NCBI RefSeq assembly: GCF_016127915.1
Contig: NZ_CP066059.1
Span: 310,001 to 374,000, forward strand
DNA from: Streptococcus oralis
GTDB lineage: Bacteria > Bacillota > Bacilli > Lactobacillales > Streptococcaceae
Length of the DNA stretch: 64,000 bases
Reading direction: 5' to 3'
Shown: positions 38,239 to 47,344 of the stretch, piece after piece
How the letters are laid out: every line of letters begins with the position of its first letter
Numbering within the stretch: the stretch's first letter is position 1
The notes under the pieces: generated by a model
The model's database searches: none
What the model was told of the DNA's origin: nothing
Seen by the model: the letters and a program-made list of their open reading frames with translations, nothing else
Program-made: the position numbers and the translations under genes

Positions 38239-38922
38239 TTATCTTGCTTTTGTTGAAGTTAAAATCTGAACCCCGTCTCGTCCAGCAACGATGACCTTAT
38301 CCACCATTTGGTTGAACAAGCCATGCTCTACGACACCAACGACATGGTCCAATTCTTGCCCGAAAGTAATCGGATCTTCAATGACATCCAAGGCTAGGTC
38401 AATGATAAAGTTCTGCATATCGGTCACAAAACGTCGACCGTCTTTTTCACGGAAACTTGGTTTGTAGCCAGCTCGCTCAAACCGACGAAAGACCTGTTCT
38501 GCACCATACTGAACCACTTCTACTGGCAATTTAAAAGCACCTAGTTTCTCTACCAGTTTGCTTTCATCTACCACCCAAATATATTCTTTTGAGGGCGTTG
38601 CGACAACCTTCTCCATCAGAAGGGCACCACCACCGCCTTTGATCCCGTTAAACTGGCTATCTACTTCATCCGCCCCATCAACCGTCACATCGACAAAGTC
38701 TACTTGATCAATCGACTTGAGCGGGATGTTAAGACCTTCAGCCTGTTTACTGGTCACACTGGAAGTCGTTACAGCAGTAATCTGCAAACCTTCTTCCTTG
38801 ATCCGACGACCTACTTCCTCTACGAAATAGTAGGCAGTTGATCCAGTACCGAGTCCAACAACCATACCATCCTTGACAAACTCAGCAGCCTTGATACCTG
38901 CCATCTTTTTCAGATTCTCCAC
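38239..38922 (-). CDS. rpiA: Ribose-5-phosphate isomerase A
   Basis: 227 residues. Signatures: [12 protein letters not shown] (about 22-33), [11 protein letters not shown] (catalytic Asp), [13 protein letters not shown] and FKLPVEV. It interconverts ribose-5-phosphate and ribulose-5-phosphate. It is the first gene of the salvage block, so ribose from nucleosides can be passed to the pentose-phosphate pathway. An inverted repeat lies over its promoter (38961-38987). Confidence 0.97.
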   Translation of the reverse strand: MENLKKMAGIKAAEFVKDGMVVGLGTGSTAYYFVEEVGRRIKEEGLQITAVTTSSVTSKQAEGLNIPLKSIDQVDFVDVTVDGADEVDSQFNGIKGGGGALLMEKVVATPSKEYIWVVDESKLVEKLGAFKLPVEVVQYGAEQVFRRFERAGYKPSFREKDGRRFVTDMQNFIIDLALDVIEDPITFGQELDHVVGVVEHGLFNQMVDKVIVAGRDGVQILTSTKAR

Positions 38923-38951
38923 TTAAATACCTCCATTAAAGAGCTATTTTT

Positions 38952-38987
38952 ATTATAACATGTATCCGTTTTTATTTCATGGATACA
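38952..38987 (-). promoter_or_regulatory. rpiA operon promoter with candidate operator
   Basis: Minus strand -10 TATAAT at 38952-38957 with a TG extension, and a poor -35. A perfect 7-bp inverted repeat tgtatcc-N13-ggataca (38961-38967, 38981-38987) spans the -35 region. This is a plausible operator for a nucleoside- or sugar-responsive repressor; no repressor gene is seen nearby. Confidence 0.5.
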
Positions 38988-38993
38988 CTGGAA

Positions 38994-39020
38994 AAACCCG
39001 AACATTTTTATTTCGGGTTT
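38994..39020 (-). terminator. Terminator after the U32 peptidase gene
   Basis: 9-bp stem aaacccgaa/ttcgggttt (38994-39002, 39012-39020), 7 bases beyond the U32 stop. Minus-strand products end in TTTTTCC. Confidence 0.8.
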
Positions 39021-39027
39021 TGGTGTC

Positions 39028-39957
39028 CTATTTAACCATATCAGGATCGTAATCATAGAATCCTGTGTCGAGGAAACGGTTTTTAGGGTGTAACTTGCGC
39101 ACTTCCTCATCTAACAAGAAGGCTTGGTCATGGCTGAAATTCCCCTCTTGGATCAAGCCACGCGCTTGAATAAAGAGTTTAGCAATTTCTACAAAATTCT
39201 GACCAGGTGTGTAGAGCCCCTCTAGCTTCCAGTGAGTGAAACCATGTTCTACTAATTCTGTCAATTTGGTCATCAAATCAAGGTCGTTATTTGCAAAGAT
39301 GTGGGTACCATGATTATCTTCAAAGATAGAGTAATGGCTCTCAGGGTCACTCGGTTCTGCTAAGAAGAGGTCACGTTTACGTGTCTTTTCATCATCGATG
39401 TGCGTGAAGTTATAGTAGTTTTGTAAGAGCGGACGCTTAGAATGGTGAATGACACTAGCTCCATAAACCAACACTTCAGCAGGAATTTCCAAAATCTCAG
39501 GCATCTTGAAGAGTTCAGCAGATGGAATTTCACGCGCCAAAACCGCCTCAGATGCGCCAGCCTTTTGACCCCAGAAGTTAATCTGACGACTGCTTGTCAC
39601 CATGGTTGAAGCATCGTAGATAGTCTTGAAGGAATAGCCATCGCGATTGACTACATAAAAGACACCTGCATCCCCAACTGTGATGTAGTCTGTCTTAATT
39701 TCTTCCAAGAAGTCTAGGAAAGGCTTGATACGGTCCATCATATCTTGATGCATGAGGGCATTAACCGCGACAATCAGTTCCTTGCCTGCTTCATGAACCA
39801 ACTTAGCGATGGTGCGTAAGTCTTCATAACTAAAAGTCGTTGGCAGACGAAGGCCAAAATCTTTCTCACCGACGTAGATACGGTCTACGCCGGCTTCGAG
39901 TAACTGTTCAACTTGTTCAATACTTTCAGCAGTTGCTGTAATGATAATCTTTTCCAT
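39028..39957 (-). CDS. Peptidase U32 family protein
   Basis: 309 residues with the U32 barrel: MEKIIITATAESIEQVEQLL, GVDRIYVGEKDFGLR, KELIVAVNALMH, and VLVYGASVIHHSKRPLLQNYYNF. The last is the place where U32 proteins usually have (H/G)xxCxS; here no such cysteine is evident. Relatives act in rRNA or tRNA hydroxylation (RlhA, TrhP) or as proteases. Its ATG lies 7 bases after a perfect TATAAT and has no Shine-Dalgarno, so it may be translated from a leaderless mRNA. Confidence 0.85.
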   Translation of the reverse strand: MEKIIITATAESIEQVEQLLEAGVDRIYVGEKDFGLRLPTTFSYEDLRTIAKLVHEAGKELIVAVNALMHQDMMDRIKPFLDFLEEIKTDYITVGDAGVFYVVNRDGYSFKTIYDASTMVTSSRQINFWGQKAGASEAVLAREIPSAELFKMPEILEIPAEVLVYGASVIHHSKRPLLQNYYNFTHIDDEKTRKRDLFLAEPSDPESHYSIFEDNHGTHIFANNDLDLMTKLTELVEHGFTHWKLEGLYTPGQNFVEIAKLFIQARGLIQEGNFSHDQAFLLDEEVRKLHPKNRFLDTGFYDYDPDMVK

Positions 39958-39964
39958 AAGAAAA

Positions 39965-39970
39965 ATTATA
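39965..39970 (-). promoter_or_regulatory. Extended -10 promoter abutting the U32 gene
   Basis: Minus strand TGTGGTATAAT followed by TTTTCTT and ATG. The -10 is perfect, with a TGn extension. Predicted transcription starts at or next to the A of ATG. Confidence 0.6.
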
Positions 39971-40050
39971 CCACATTTCTCAAAAATCAGCTATGGTTAC
40001 TGAGAGTTTCACAAAAGGTTAAACTGATTTCTATCTTTCCCAATCAAAAA

Positions 40051-40077
40051 AGTGAACAGTAACTTGTACTATTCACT
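40051..40077 (-). terminator. Terminator after the HrtA-like ATPase gene
   Basis: agtgaacagta/tactattcact (40051-40061, 40067-40077), with one mismatch, 5 bases beyond the ATPase stop. The plus-strand left run caaaaa gives the U-tract. Confidence 0.75.
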
Positions 40078-40082
40078 CTATT

Positions 40083-40763
40083 TTATGCATGTGTTTCTTC
40101 AACTAGGTGGCCATCGTTCATGACATAAATACGGTCAACCTTATCAAGAAGACGAGTATCATGAGTAATCATAACAACTCCTCTACCTTGTTCATGGGCA
40201 ATGGCAGCCAACATCTCCGTTACTTGGTAGGCACGCTGGGTATCTAGACTGGCTGTCGGCTCATCTGCAAGCACAATGCTTGGATTGTTATAGAGCGCTC
40301 TAGCAATCGCCGCACGTTGACGTTCGCCACCCGATAGAGCTTTGGGATAATGATTTTGAACTTTTTCCAAATCCAACAAGTCAAACAGCTCTTTTCGGTC
40401 ACTTTTACTATTTTCCCCCTTATCCAGTCTGTCAATCAAATCCAGCTGTTCCTTAACCGTTAGAAAAGGAATTAGGTTTGAAGCCTGGAGAATGAAACCA
40501 AACTCTCTAAAACGGAGGTCTGTTTTCTCCTTCTCCGTCAAACTGCCTGTTTCCTTCCCCTTTACTAGAATCTTTCCACTCGAAGCTTCCTGTAGTTGTC
40601 CTAGAGTTGTTAGAAAGGTTGTCTTGCCAGAGCCAGAAGGCCCAACAATAGCTACGAACTCTCCTGCATTTAGCTGAAAATTTGTCTCATGCAGGGCAAC
40701 GACTTTCATCTTTCCTTCCCCGTAGGTTTTTGTCACTTGAGTCATTTCAATCAATGCTGTCAT
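40083..40763 (-). CDS. HrtA-like ABC exporter ATPase
   Basis: 226 residues from MTALIEMTQVTKTYG, with AAGGAG upstream. Walker A GPSGSGKTT (about 39-47), Q-loop in FILQASNLIPFLTVKEQL, signature LSGGERQRAAIA, Walker B IVLADEPTASLD, switch His in MITHD. The Q-loop region resembles S. aureus HrtA (heme exporter) as I remember it, but this LolD/MacB-type group is broad, so peptide or drug export is also possible. It lies 13 bases after the permease gene. Confidence 0.8.
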   Translation of the reverse strand: MTALIEMTQVTKTYGEGKMKVVALHETNFQLNAGEFVAIVGPSGSGKTTFLTTLGQLQEASSGKILVKGKETGSLTEKEKTDLRFREFGFILQASNLIPFLTVKEQLDLIDRLDKGENSKSDRKELFDLLDLEKVQNHYPKALSGGERQRAAIARALYNNPSIVLADEPTASLDTQRAYQVTEMLAAIAHEQGRGVVMITHDTRLLDKVDRIYVMNDGHLVEETHA

Positions 40764-40776
40764 ACTATTCTCCTTA

Positions 40777-41832
40777 TCATTCTGCAATCGCAGTAATCGG
40801 ATCCACCTTTAGCAAGCGTGGAAGTGAAATGACACCACCTAGAAGGGCCATCAAGGAAATTACCAAACTTAGGACAGAGTAAGCTATCCAACTCGGATAG
40901 AAAAAGAAGGTAGCTGGTAAGACTAAAATCACTCCTCCGATTGCCAGCAAGGCTAAAGCAATCCCCATACCAGCTAGGAGGAAGATTTGACAGAACAGAG
41001 ACCATACAATGGTTTTGATCTGTATTCCTTGAGCTCGCATTATTCCATAAAGTCCTAGTTTTTGGATGGTAATGATATAGACAAAAATACCCACAATCAA
41101 GCCTGTAATGACAATCATAGCAAGAATCATCCCTGAAAATACATTAACCTGAGGTGTGTAACCAGGAATTTTTGATATCATTTTTGGAATGGAAATCTGT
41201 TTTAGACCATCGCCAGTCACTTCTATGTCATTTTTCAATACTAAGGCAGAGATGGAACGATTGGCTTTCAAGGTTCCTTGTAAGGTCCAATAAGTTGTCA
41301 GACTCGTAAAGACAACAGGCTCGGTGAAAAATTTATTTCCTTGTGTCAGGCCTACGATCTTGTAACTTGCCTCGCTTCCATTGAGCTGAATGGCATCACC
41401 TAGCTTCATCCCATAGTTCTCAAAAGACTGATCCACGACAACCTCATCATCTCCTTCAGGATAACGACCCTCCGTCAAACTCGGAGAGATAAAAGAATCC
41501 CACTCTTGAGCAAAAATGGAAACATTGACCTTTTCACTACCATCGACTAGATTGGTTACAGCAAACATATAACCCAATGGAGCAGCCTCTTCAGAACTCT
41601 TATCCTTGTAGTCCTTTTCAGGAATAAAGGATGCTGTCAAATTATCATTTGCGTAATCGGATAAAACGACACCCGTTGCTTGCCAATTATCAATAGCTGC
41701 TCGGTTGTTTCGCACAAGACCAAGAGCTAGACTGGTCATAAAAAAGACCATAAAAGCGATAAGAAAAATGGTAGTTAGAATCAAACTATATCGAAGTTTG
41801 TTTCGTACTATTTCTTTGATAGCAAGATACAT
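40777..41832 (-). CDS. HrtB-like ABC exporter permease (FtsX-type)
   Basis: 351 residues from MYLAIKEIVRNKLRYSLI, with AAGGAGATA upstream; 33 codons of frame before it look like leader, not protein. One N-terminal membrane helix, a large extracellular domain (about 45-225), then three C-terminal helices (FtsX/MacB_PCD layout). The N-terminus (LAIKEI, short basic segment, helix) and the 351-aa length resemble S. aureus HrtB. The function, heme or lipid-like compound efflux, is inferred. No HssRS or HrtR regulator is adjacent, and the leader is long (about 240 bases). Confidence 0.78.
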   Translation of the reverse strand: MYLAIKEIVRNKLRYSLILTTIFLIAFMVFFMTSLALGLVRNNRAAIDNWQATGVVLSDYANDNLTASFIPEKDYKDKSSEEAAPLGYMFAVTNLVDGSEKVNVSIFAQEWDSFISPSLTEGRYPEGDDEVVVDQSFENYGMKLGDAIQLNGSEASYKIVGLTQGNKFFTEPVVFTSLTTYWTLQGTLKANRSISALVLKNDIEVTGDGLKQISIPKMISKIPGYTPQVNVFSGMILAMIVITGLIVGIFVYIITIQKLGLYGIMRAQGIQIKTIVWSLFCQIFLLAGMGIALALLAIGGVILVLPATFFFYPSWIAYSVLSLVISLMALLGGVISLPRLLKVDPITAIAE

Positions 41833-41864
41833 GCTTATCTCCTTTAACATTTCCCAGAGGTAGT

Positions 41865-41912
41865 TTAAAAGCCACCCAGACCAATAGACAGAATCTCTGT
41901 CCTTCCATCCAT
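41865..41912 (-). other. 15-codon leader ORF before the HrtB-like gene
   Basis: In the long leader, ATG at 41912 with AGGAG 9 bases upstream opens MDGRTEILSIGLGGF and stops at 41865, 32 bases before the permease ATG. It could be a leader peptide or chance. There is no direct evidence of translation. The rest of the 41833-42217 gap holds the exporter promoter and the DUF3270 start region. Confidence 0.3.
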
Positions 41913-42078
41913 TCAAAACAACTCCTACCAATACTCTTCAAAAGTATCCAGGTAGCAACTCAACAAATCATCTTAGGAAAAAGCCTCAGCTTGCTATCAA
42001 TTTATATAAGTTATCCTTTCCTTTCTCAGTATATTTATAATAGAGAAGGTTAGGTCATCTGTTTTAAGTGTAACATCC

Positions 42079-42107
42079 ATGCTACCATTTTCCCTAGTGG
42101 GTGTCAA
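42079..42107 (-). promoter_or_regulatory. Promoter of the HrtBA-like exporter operon
   Basis: Minus strand: perfect -35 TTGACA (42102-42107), 17-bp spacer ending AATGG (TG-extended), -10 TAGCAT (42079-42084). The resulting leader of about 240 bases includes a short hairpin acaga-gat-tctgt and a 15-codon ORF. Confidence 0.7.
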
Positions 42108-42217
42108 GAAGAGCTACTTAGAAGATGATAAGAGACTTTAGTAGTTTTGTAACAATTCTGTAATAATTCTCTGCATAAAAAATGATAAAATAGTTATGTA
42201 TTGTTAAGGAGAGAATC

Positions 42218-42502
42218 ATGTCCGCAAGAAAACTAGAAGCTTATGAGTTTGAACAAGCTCCCGAATCGAAACAAACTCCGCTTTACCAAGATTACACACC
42301 TGAAGCCCCAGTCGGCCCTAACCTAAAAGAGATTTTATTTTTTGTAAATATCGCTTGTTTCTGTATTTTTATGGCACTATTTAGTTTTATCTTTTTAGCT
42401 ATAAAATTAAATACAGCTTTATCCTTTGTCGCTGCTATGGCAACAAGCTTCGCACTTTTACAACTTCAACGAAAGATTATTAAACGAAAACTTTCAAAAT
42501 AA
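42218..42502 (+). CDS. DUF3270 small membrane protein
   Basis: 94 residues, MSARKLEAYEFEQAPES... A polar N-terminal half of about 38 residues is followed by two hydrophobic segments (about 39-63 and 67-83) and a basic end (QRKIIKRKLSK). It matches the streptococcal DUF3270 family, whose role is unknown. AAGGAGAG precedes ATG. It lies tail-to-tail with ciaH, the place I remember for this family in pneumococci, and is divergent from the exporter operon. Confidence 0.82.
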   Translation: MSARKLEAYEFEQAPESKQTPLYQDYTPEAPVGPNLKEILFFVNIACFCIFMALFSFIFLAIKLNTALSFVAAMATSFALLQLQRKIIKRKLSK

Positions 42503-42503
42503 A

Positions 42504-42523
42504 GGTTGGTAGTAGTACCAACC
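42504..42523 (+). terminator. Terminator of the DUF3270 gene
   Basis: 8-bp stem ggttggta/taccaacc with GTAG loop, followed by TCTTTTCT, directly after the stop codon. Confidence 0.75.
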
Positions 42524-42544
42524 TCTTTTCTAGTTATCAAAAAA

Positions 42545-42562
42545 GACAGTTATCTAACTGTC
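42545..42562. terminator. Bidirectional terminator between DUF3270 and ciaH
   Basis: Stem gacagt/actgtc (42545-42550, 42557-42562) with aaaaaa on the left and tttttta on the right. It works for ciaH on the minus strand and as a second stop for DUF3270. Confidence 0.75.
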
Positions 42563-42566
42563 TTTT

Positions 42567-43904
42567 TTATTTATTCTTACGTTTTGAAGGAGATTGGATG
42601 GCAATCTTAACTTCAAAAATTGTTCCTCTGGGTTTGTTATCTTTTACGCTAATCGTTCCTCGTAAGGCATCTACGATTTGCTTGGCCAAAGAAAGTCCCA
42701 AACCAAAGCCACCTTTCTGACGGGTTCTCGCCTTGTCTACACGATAAAATCGGTCAAAGATTTTCTTCTTATCGGCAGCTGAGATTCCAATCCCATTATC
42801 TGTTACTGTTAGATAGAGATGGCGATCTGTAGCATGGACCACAAACTCAATCTTGCCATCTTCTTCAGTATACTTGATGGCATTGTCAAATAAGATGGTC
42901 ATGAGCTGTTTTAGGAGCAACTGATCGGTCATGAAGGGACGATAAATCTGATTTTCATACTCAAAAATACGATCATTTTCAGAAGCAATCAACTCATAGT
43001 TAGCAAAGGTCGTCTTAAAGAACTGTGGTGATACTTCTGCTATTTCTGGTTTAATTCCATCATCGCGACGTGCAAGGTTGAGAAGATTGGTCGTGAGGAA
43101 GCGCATGTTACGAACTTCTTCAAGACTGGAAGCAATACTTTCGCTGGATTCCATAATCGTTGCCTCTGGTTTGCGAAAGAGATTTTCTAAACGATTTTGT
43201 AAAACGGCCAAAGGCGTTCTCAGTTCGTGACTGGCATTTTCGACAAAGGACTTCTGCTTTTGCATACTTTCCAGCAAGGGTTTGACACTGACACGTGCCA
43301 AATAAACACTGGCAATTAAAGACAGGAGCCAGAAACTAGCCATGACTACAACAATTAAATGCTCGTGGTTTTGGCTGATTTGCTCGAGCTGGCTGGTATT
43401 GATTAAAACCGCCGCATATTTGACATTGCTTGACACGGATGAAGAATTGGTTTCCATCAAGATCATCCGATAGGTTTCTTCCTGACCGTAGCTATTGACA
43501 ACTTGGATTTGGCGAATATGATTCAACTCTTTCTTGTCCAGTTTGATCTTGTCCAAGCCTAAAAAGCGATTGCCCAGTAAGAGTTGGTTAAAATCCTTGT
43601 CAAAGAGCAAGACTTCCGTATTGGAGCTGACATTGGGTTTGATTTCAGCCTTGCTAGCATCCGCTGTTGCTGGTTGAATATCCTTGACTTCCTCAGTTGC
43701 CCGATTCAGGGCTAACTGTATAACCGCTTGGGGACTGCTACTAAGGGCTTGGAGTTTTTCATCAACAGAAGTGTAGAGACTCGAGTGCATGACCTGGAGG
43801 ATAATCAAGGTCATCGCAGAGAAGATCAGGGTGAACACTCCAAAGTTTCGAATGAAATAGCTGAAATCATCTGCATACCATGTTTTTTTTAGTTTATTGA
43901 ACAT
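42567..43904 (-). CDS. ciaH: Sensor histidine kinase CiaH
   Basis: 445 residues. Two membrane helices (about 17-41 and 184-203) flank an extracellular sensing loop of about 140 residues. The H-box [14 protein letters not shown] (His about 226) is in DHp. The ATPase domain has N-box DNAIKYT, G1 DNGIGIS, and [12 protein letters not shown]. CiaH phosphorylates CiaR and controls competence, wall stress and beta-lactam tolerance in mitis-group streptococci. It overlaps ciaR by 11 bases. Confidence 0.96.
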   Translation of the reverse strand: MFNKLKKTWYADDFSYFIRNFGVFTLIFSAMTLIILQVMHSSLYTSVDEKLQALSSSPQAVIQLALNRATEEVKDIQPATADASKAEIKPNVSSNTEVLLFDKDFNQLLLGNRFLGLDKIKLDKKELNHIRQIQVVNSYGQEETYRMILMETNSSSVSSNVKYAAVLINTSQLEQISQNHEHLIVVVMASFWLLSLIASVYLARVSVKPLLESMQKQKSFVENASHELRTPLAVLQNRLENLFRKPEATIMESSESIASSLEEVRNMRFLTTNLLNLARRDDGIKPEIAEVSPQFFKTTFANYELIASENDRIFEYENQIYRPFMTDQLLLKQLMTILFDNAIKYTEEDGKIEFVVHATDRHLYLTVTDNGIGISAADKKKIFDRFYRVDKARTRQKGGFGLGLSLAKQIVDALRGTISVKDNKPRGTIFEVKIAIQSPSKRKNK

Positions 43905-44568
43905 CTTTTAAAATATACCCGACACTACGCAAGGTTTGAAGATTTTCAGCAAAGGCTGTTCCCTTCAATTTCTTACGAACTTTTGAGACATAGACTTCTA
44001 CAACAGAAATCGTCGTATCGCTATCAAACCCCCATAGACGGTCAAAAATTTGCGTCTTGGGAAGAATAACATTTTGGTTTTGAAGGAAATAAACCAATAA
44101 CTCAAACTCTTTTCCGAGTAGTTCCACAGGCGTGTCTTCCACCTTCACTTCATTCGTTGAAAGGTTGACGACAATATCTCCATAGGTCAAGGTGTTTTCG
44201 TTAAACTTACCTGAACGTTTGAGAAGAGCTTGAATCCGCATTTTGAGTTCTTCTAGATAGAAAGGTTTGGTGAGGTAGTCATCCGCTCCCAACTCAAAAC
44301 CATGTCCCTTGTCATCCAAACTTTCTTTGGCCGTCATGATAAGGACTGGTGTGGTAATTCCTTTTTCGCGCAACTCTTTCAAGACTTGGAAGCCATTTTT
44401 TTCAGGTAACATCAGGTCAAGCAAAATCAAATCATAGACGCCACTTTCAGCTTCGTAGAGACCTTCTTCTCCATCAAAAACCTGCATGACATCTGCAAAA
44501 TCATCTAAAAAGTCAAATACTGAGTTTGACAGACCTAGGTCATCTTCTACTAATAAGATTTTTATCAT
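43894..44568 (-). CDS. ciaR: Response regulator CiaR (OmpR family)
   Basis: 224 residues. Receiver domain with acidic pocket (VEDD), phospho-acceptor Asp about 51 in [10 protein letters not shown], Thr in LIMTAKE and Lys in LTKPF. The C-terminal winged helix (about 125-222: [32 protein letters not shown]) belongs to OmpR/PhoB. CiaR activates htrA, csRNA genes and others through TTTAAG-N5-TTTAAG; I found no convincing copy of that site in this window. AAGGAGGAG precedes ATG. Confidence 0.97.
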   Translation of the reverse strand: MIKILLVEDDLGLSNSVFDFLDDFADVMQVFDGEEGLYEAESGVYDLILLDLMLPEKNGFQVLKELREKGITTPVLIMTAKESLDDKGHGFELGADDYLTKPFYLEELKMRIQALLKRSGKFNENTLTYGDIVVNLSTNEVKVEDTPVELLGKEFELLVYFLQNQNVILPKTQIFDRLWGFDSDTTISVVEVYVSKVRKKLKGTAFAENLQTLRSVGYILKDVQ

Positions 44569-44592
44569 CAGAAACTCCTCCTTGTTATGATT

Positions 44593-44656
44593 ATTATACC
44601 AAAATTGCCTTAAAAAAAACTCAACTCTCTCTCGTTTTCAGATAGAAAGTTGAGTT
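44593..44656 (-). promoter_or_regulatory. ciaRH -10 overlapping the pepN terminator region
   Basis: The pepN terminator is the stem aactcaact/agttgagtt (44618-44626, 44648-44656), with a plus-strand A-run at 44612-44619 as U-tract. Immediately downstream on the minus strand, TTTGGTATAAT gives an extended -10 (44593-44598) for ciaR. No -35 is convincing. The -35 area falls in the terminator. Confidence 0.65.
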
Positions 44657-44677
44657 TTTGTTTACATTTCGAGTGAA

Positions 44678-47224
44678 TTAAGCTTTGGCATATTGGGTTA
44701 CAACAGCTTCGACTGCTGCTTTCTCACGCTTAATCAAGTCAACACGCGCTGCGATATCTTTGATACCCATACGAATGTTACGGCTAAGAGCAAGGTCAGA
44801 GAGTTGTGGCTCAAAGAATTCCTTGTACTCTGCCAAGCGTTGCTCAGTCTTAAATACATGGGCAGGTAGGATAACAAAGCTATCAAAGCTCATATCCCCA
44901 CCAAGAGCTGCCTTGATCCAATCCCAGTTTTTACGCGCCCATACCCAAACAGTTTCTTGAGTTGTTTGATGATCTAGGAACTGGTAATACCAAGCAGACA
45001 AGTCTTGTGGTTTCACCACAAATTTATCCTTCCATGAACTAATCAAGGTTTGGATATTATCAGCATCTGTACTGTAGGCTAGAGCAGCTGCCAACTGGCG
45101 TTTGAAGACAGCATCTGTCGCATGAGTGTAGAGGTCCAGATAAGTTGCGACCAAGTCCTTGGTCTCATGGTGTTTCATTTCATTGATAAGAACTTGAGCA
45201 CGGATGGCTGCTGGAAGTCCTGCAAGGTTCTCCTTGTGAGTTGCAAAGATTTGGCTAGCGACTTGACTAGCTTCTGCATCATTGGAGCGAATCATCATAG
45301 AAACGGCCAACTGACGAACCAATTCATCCTCATCTGATTCCCCGTCTTTGGCTTCAAAACCAAGACGGTCATAGTTATGACGAGCCAATTTAGCAATCAG
45401 TACTTTGAAGGCTACTTCAGCATCTGTTCCTTCATCGATAAAGCGCTCAAGGGCTGAAATCACTTGAGAAACAGCTGAAACCACAAGGTAGGACTCTTCC
45501 TTAGCAAGTTTATCAAGGACTGGGAGCAAGTCTGCATAAGAAATGTGCCCTGCTTCAGCAAGCAGACGACGTTCTTGAACGATTTGCAGTTTGCTTGTAT
45601 TATCAAGTGTCTCTAGCTCAGCAAGAACGGCATCTAACAAGTCTCCTTGATAGTCTGTAATGTAGTGGGCAGTATTTTCAGTATTGAGGCGAAGTGCTCC
45701 TTTGTTTTCAGCAAGAAGAGCGGCATAGCCAGGGATTTCGATACTTTCAGTTTCAAGTGTGTCAGGCAAACCTTTCCAGTTGCTGTTGAGTGGTACAACC
45801 CAGAGACGGTTCTTGTCTTCATGCTCACCGATGAAGAATTGTTTTTGCGAAATCTTCAAGACATCATTTTCAACTTTGACAGTGAGAACTGGATAGCCAG
45901 GCTGTTCCAACCAAGAATCCATGAAGGCTGCGACATCACGACCTGATGCTTGTCCGAGAGCATTCCAAAGGTCTCGACCGATGGTGTTGCTGTACTGATG
46001 TTTTTCAAAGTAGGCATGCAAACCTTCAGCGAAATCAGCATCTCCTAGCCAACGGCGAAGCATGTGCATGAGACGGCTTCCTTTTGCATAGACAATAGCG
46101 CCATCAAAGAGCGTATTGATTTCATCTGGGTGTTTGACTTCGACATGGACAGACTGAACGCCATCCGTCGCATCGCGTTTAAGCGCAGCTGGAACTCCAC
46201 CTGTTTGGAAATCTTCAAAGATATTCCAAGTTGGCTCGATGGCATCCACACAGACGTATTCCATCATGTTAGCGAAGCTTTCATTAAGCCAAAGATCATC
46301 CCACCATTTCATAGTCACGAGGTTCCCAAACCATTGGTGAGCAAGCTCGTGGGCGATGACAAGGGCTACCTGTTGACGACTGGCAAAGGTTGAGTTCTCA
46401 TCCACGACCAAGTAAACTTCACGATAAGTCACTAGACCCCAGTTTTCCATGGCACCTGCTGAGAAGTCAGGAAGGGCGATGTGGAGCGATTGAGGAATTG
46501 GATACTTAACTCCGTAGTAATCTTCGTAAAACTCAATCGAACGAACAGCGATATCCAAAGAGAAATCAAGGTTAGATAGTGGATGAGCTTTTGTAGAGTA
46601 GACACCAACGAGGGTACCATTTTTAGTTTTAGCGGTCACCCCTTGCAAATCACCAGCTACAAAGGCCAACAAGTAAGATGACATGCGAGGTGTTGTCGCA
46701 AACTTCCAGATACCTGTTTCTTTGCGGTTTTCAACATCAATCTCAGGCATGTTTGACAAGGCCACTTCACCTTCGGCTTGATCAAAACGGAGAGCGAGAT
46801 CAAAGGTTGCTTTAGCTTCAGGCTCATCCACACATGGGAAGGCTTCGCGTGCGAAATGGCTCTCGAACTGGGTAGACAAGACTTCCTTCTTGACACCATC
46901 CACTGTGTAATAAGAAGGGTAAATACCTGTCATGTTGTCTGTAATTTTTCCTGAAAAGGCGATGACCAATTCAACTTGACCAGCCTCAGCCAATTCGACA
47001 TGAAGGGCTTCATTTTCATGATCAACTGTAAATGGACGAGCTTGACCCGCAACTTCTAAAGAAGTGATTTCCAAGTCTTTTTGGTGAAGGGAAATACGGT
47101 CACTCTGTGCTTGACCAGTAATGGTCACCTTCCCAGAAAAGGTCTTGGTCTCACGACTCAAGTCTAAAAATAAATCATAATGTTCAGGAACAAATTGGGT
47201 AATAAAATGTTCAACTGCTTGCAT
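44678..47224 (-). CDS. pepN: Aminopeptidase N (M1)
   Basis: 848 residues. The exopeptidase motif GAMENWG (about 256-262) and zinc motif HELAHQWFGNLVT with the downstream Glu in LNESFANMMEY are intact, followed by a long ERAP1-like C-terminal domain. It is the main broad-specificity cytosolic aminopeptidase. It precedes ciaRH, as in pneumococci, and ends in its own terminator. Confidence 0.97.
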   Translation of the reverse strand: MQAVEHFITQFVPEHYDLFLDLSRETKTFSGKVTITGQAQSDRISLHQKDLEITSLEVAGQARPFTVDHENEALHVELAEAGQVELVIAFSGKITDNMTGIYPSYYTVDGVKKEVLSTQFESHFAREAFPCVDEPEAKATFDLALRFDQAEGEVALSNMPEIDVENRKETGIWKFATTPRMSSYLLAFVAGDLQGVTAKTKNGTLVGVYSTKAHPLSNLDFSLDIAVRSIEFYEDYYGVKYPIPQSLHIALPDFSAGAMENWGLVTYREVYLVVDENSTFASRQQVALVIAHELAHQWFGNLVTMKWWDDLWLNESFANMMEYVCVDAIEPTWNIFEDFQTGGVPAALKRDATDGVQSVHVEVKHPDEINTLFDGAIVYAKGSRLMHMLRRWLGDADFAEGLHAYFEKHQYSNTIGRDLWNALGQASGRDVAAFMDSWLEQPGYPVLTVKVENDVLKISQKQFFIGEHEDKNRLWVVPLNSNWKGLPDTLETESIEIPGYAALLAENKGALRLNTENTAHYITDYQGDLLDAVLAELETLDNTSKLQIVQERRLLAEAGHISYADLLPVLDKLAKEESYLVVSAVSQVISALERFIDEGTDAEVAFKVLIAKLARHNYDRLGFEAKDGESDEDELVRQLAVSMMIRSNDAEASQVASQIFATHKENLAGLPAAIRAQVLINEMKHHETKDLVATYLDLYTHATDAVFKRQLAAALAYSTDADNIQTLISSWKDKFVVKPQDLSAWYYQFLDHQTTQETVWVWARKNWDWIKAALGGDMSFDSFVILPAHVFKTEQRLAEYKEFFEPQLSDLALSRNIRMGIKDIAARVDLIKREKAAVEAVVTQYAKA

Positions 47225-47344
47225 AGTTTTCTCCTATTCTAAGTTTAAAAGTTTTACTCTTCTTCAAACAAACTTATTATATCATGTTTTGCTTCAGAAA
47301 AAAGGATTGGACGGCGATTTCCAAAACTTTCTTCCTTCTGCAGT

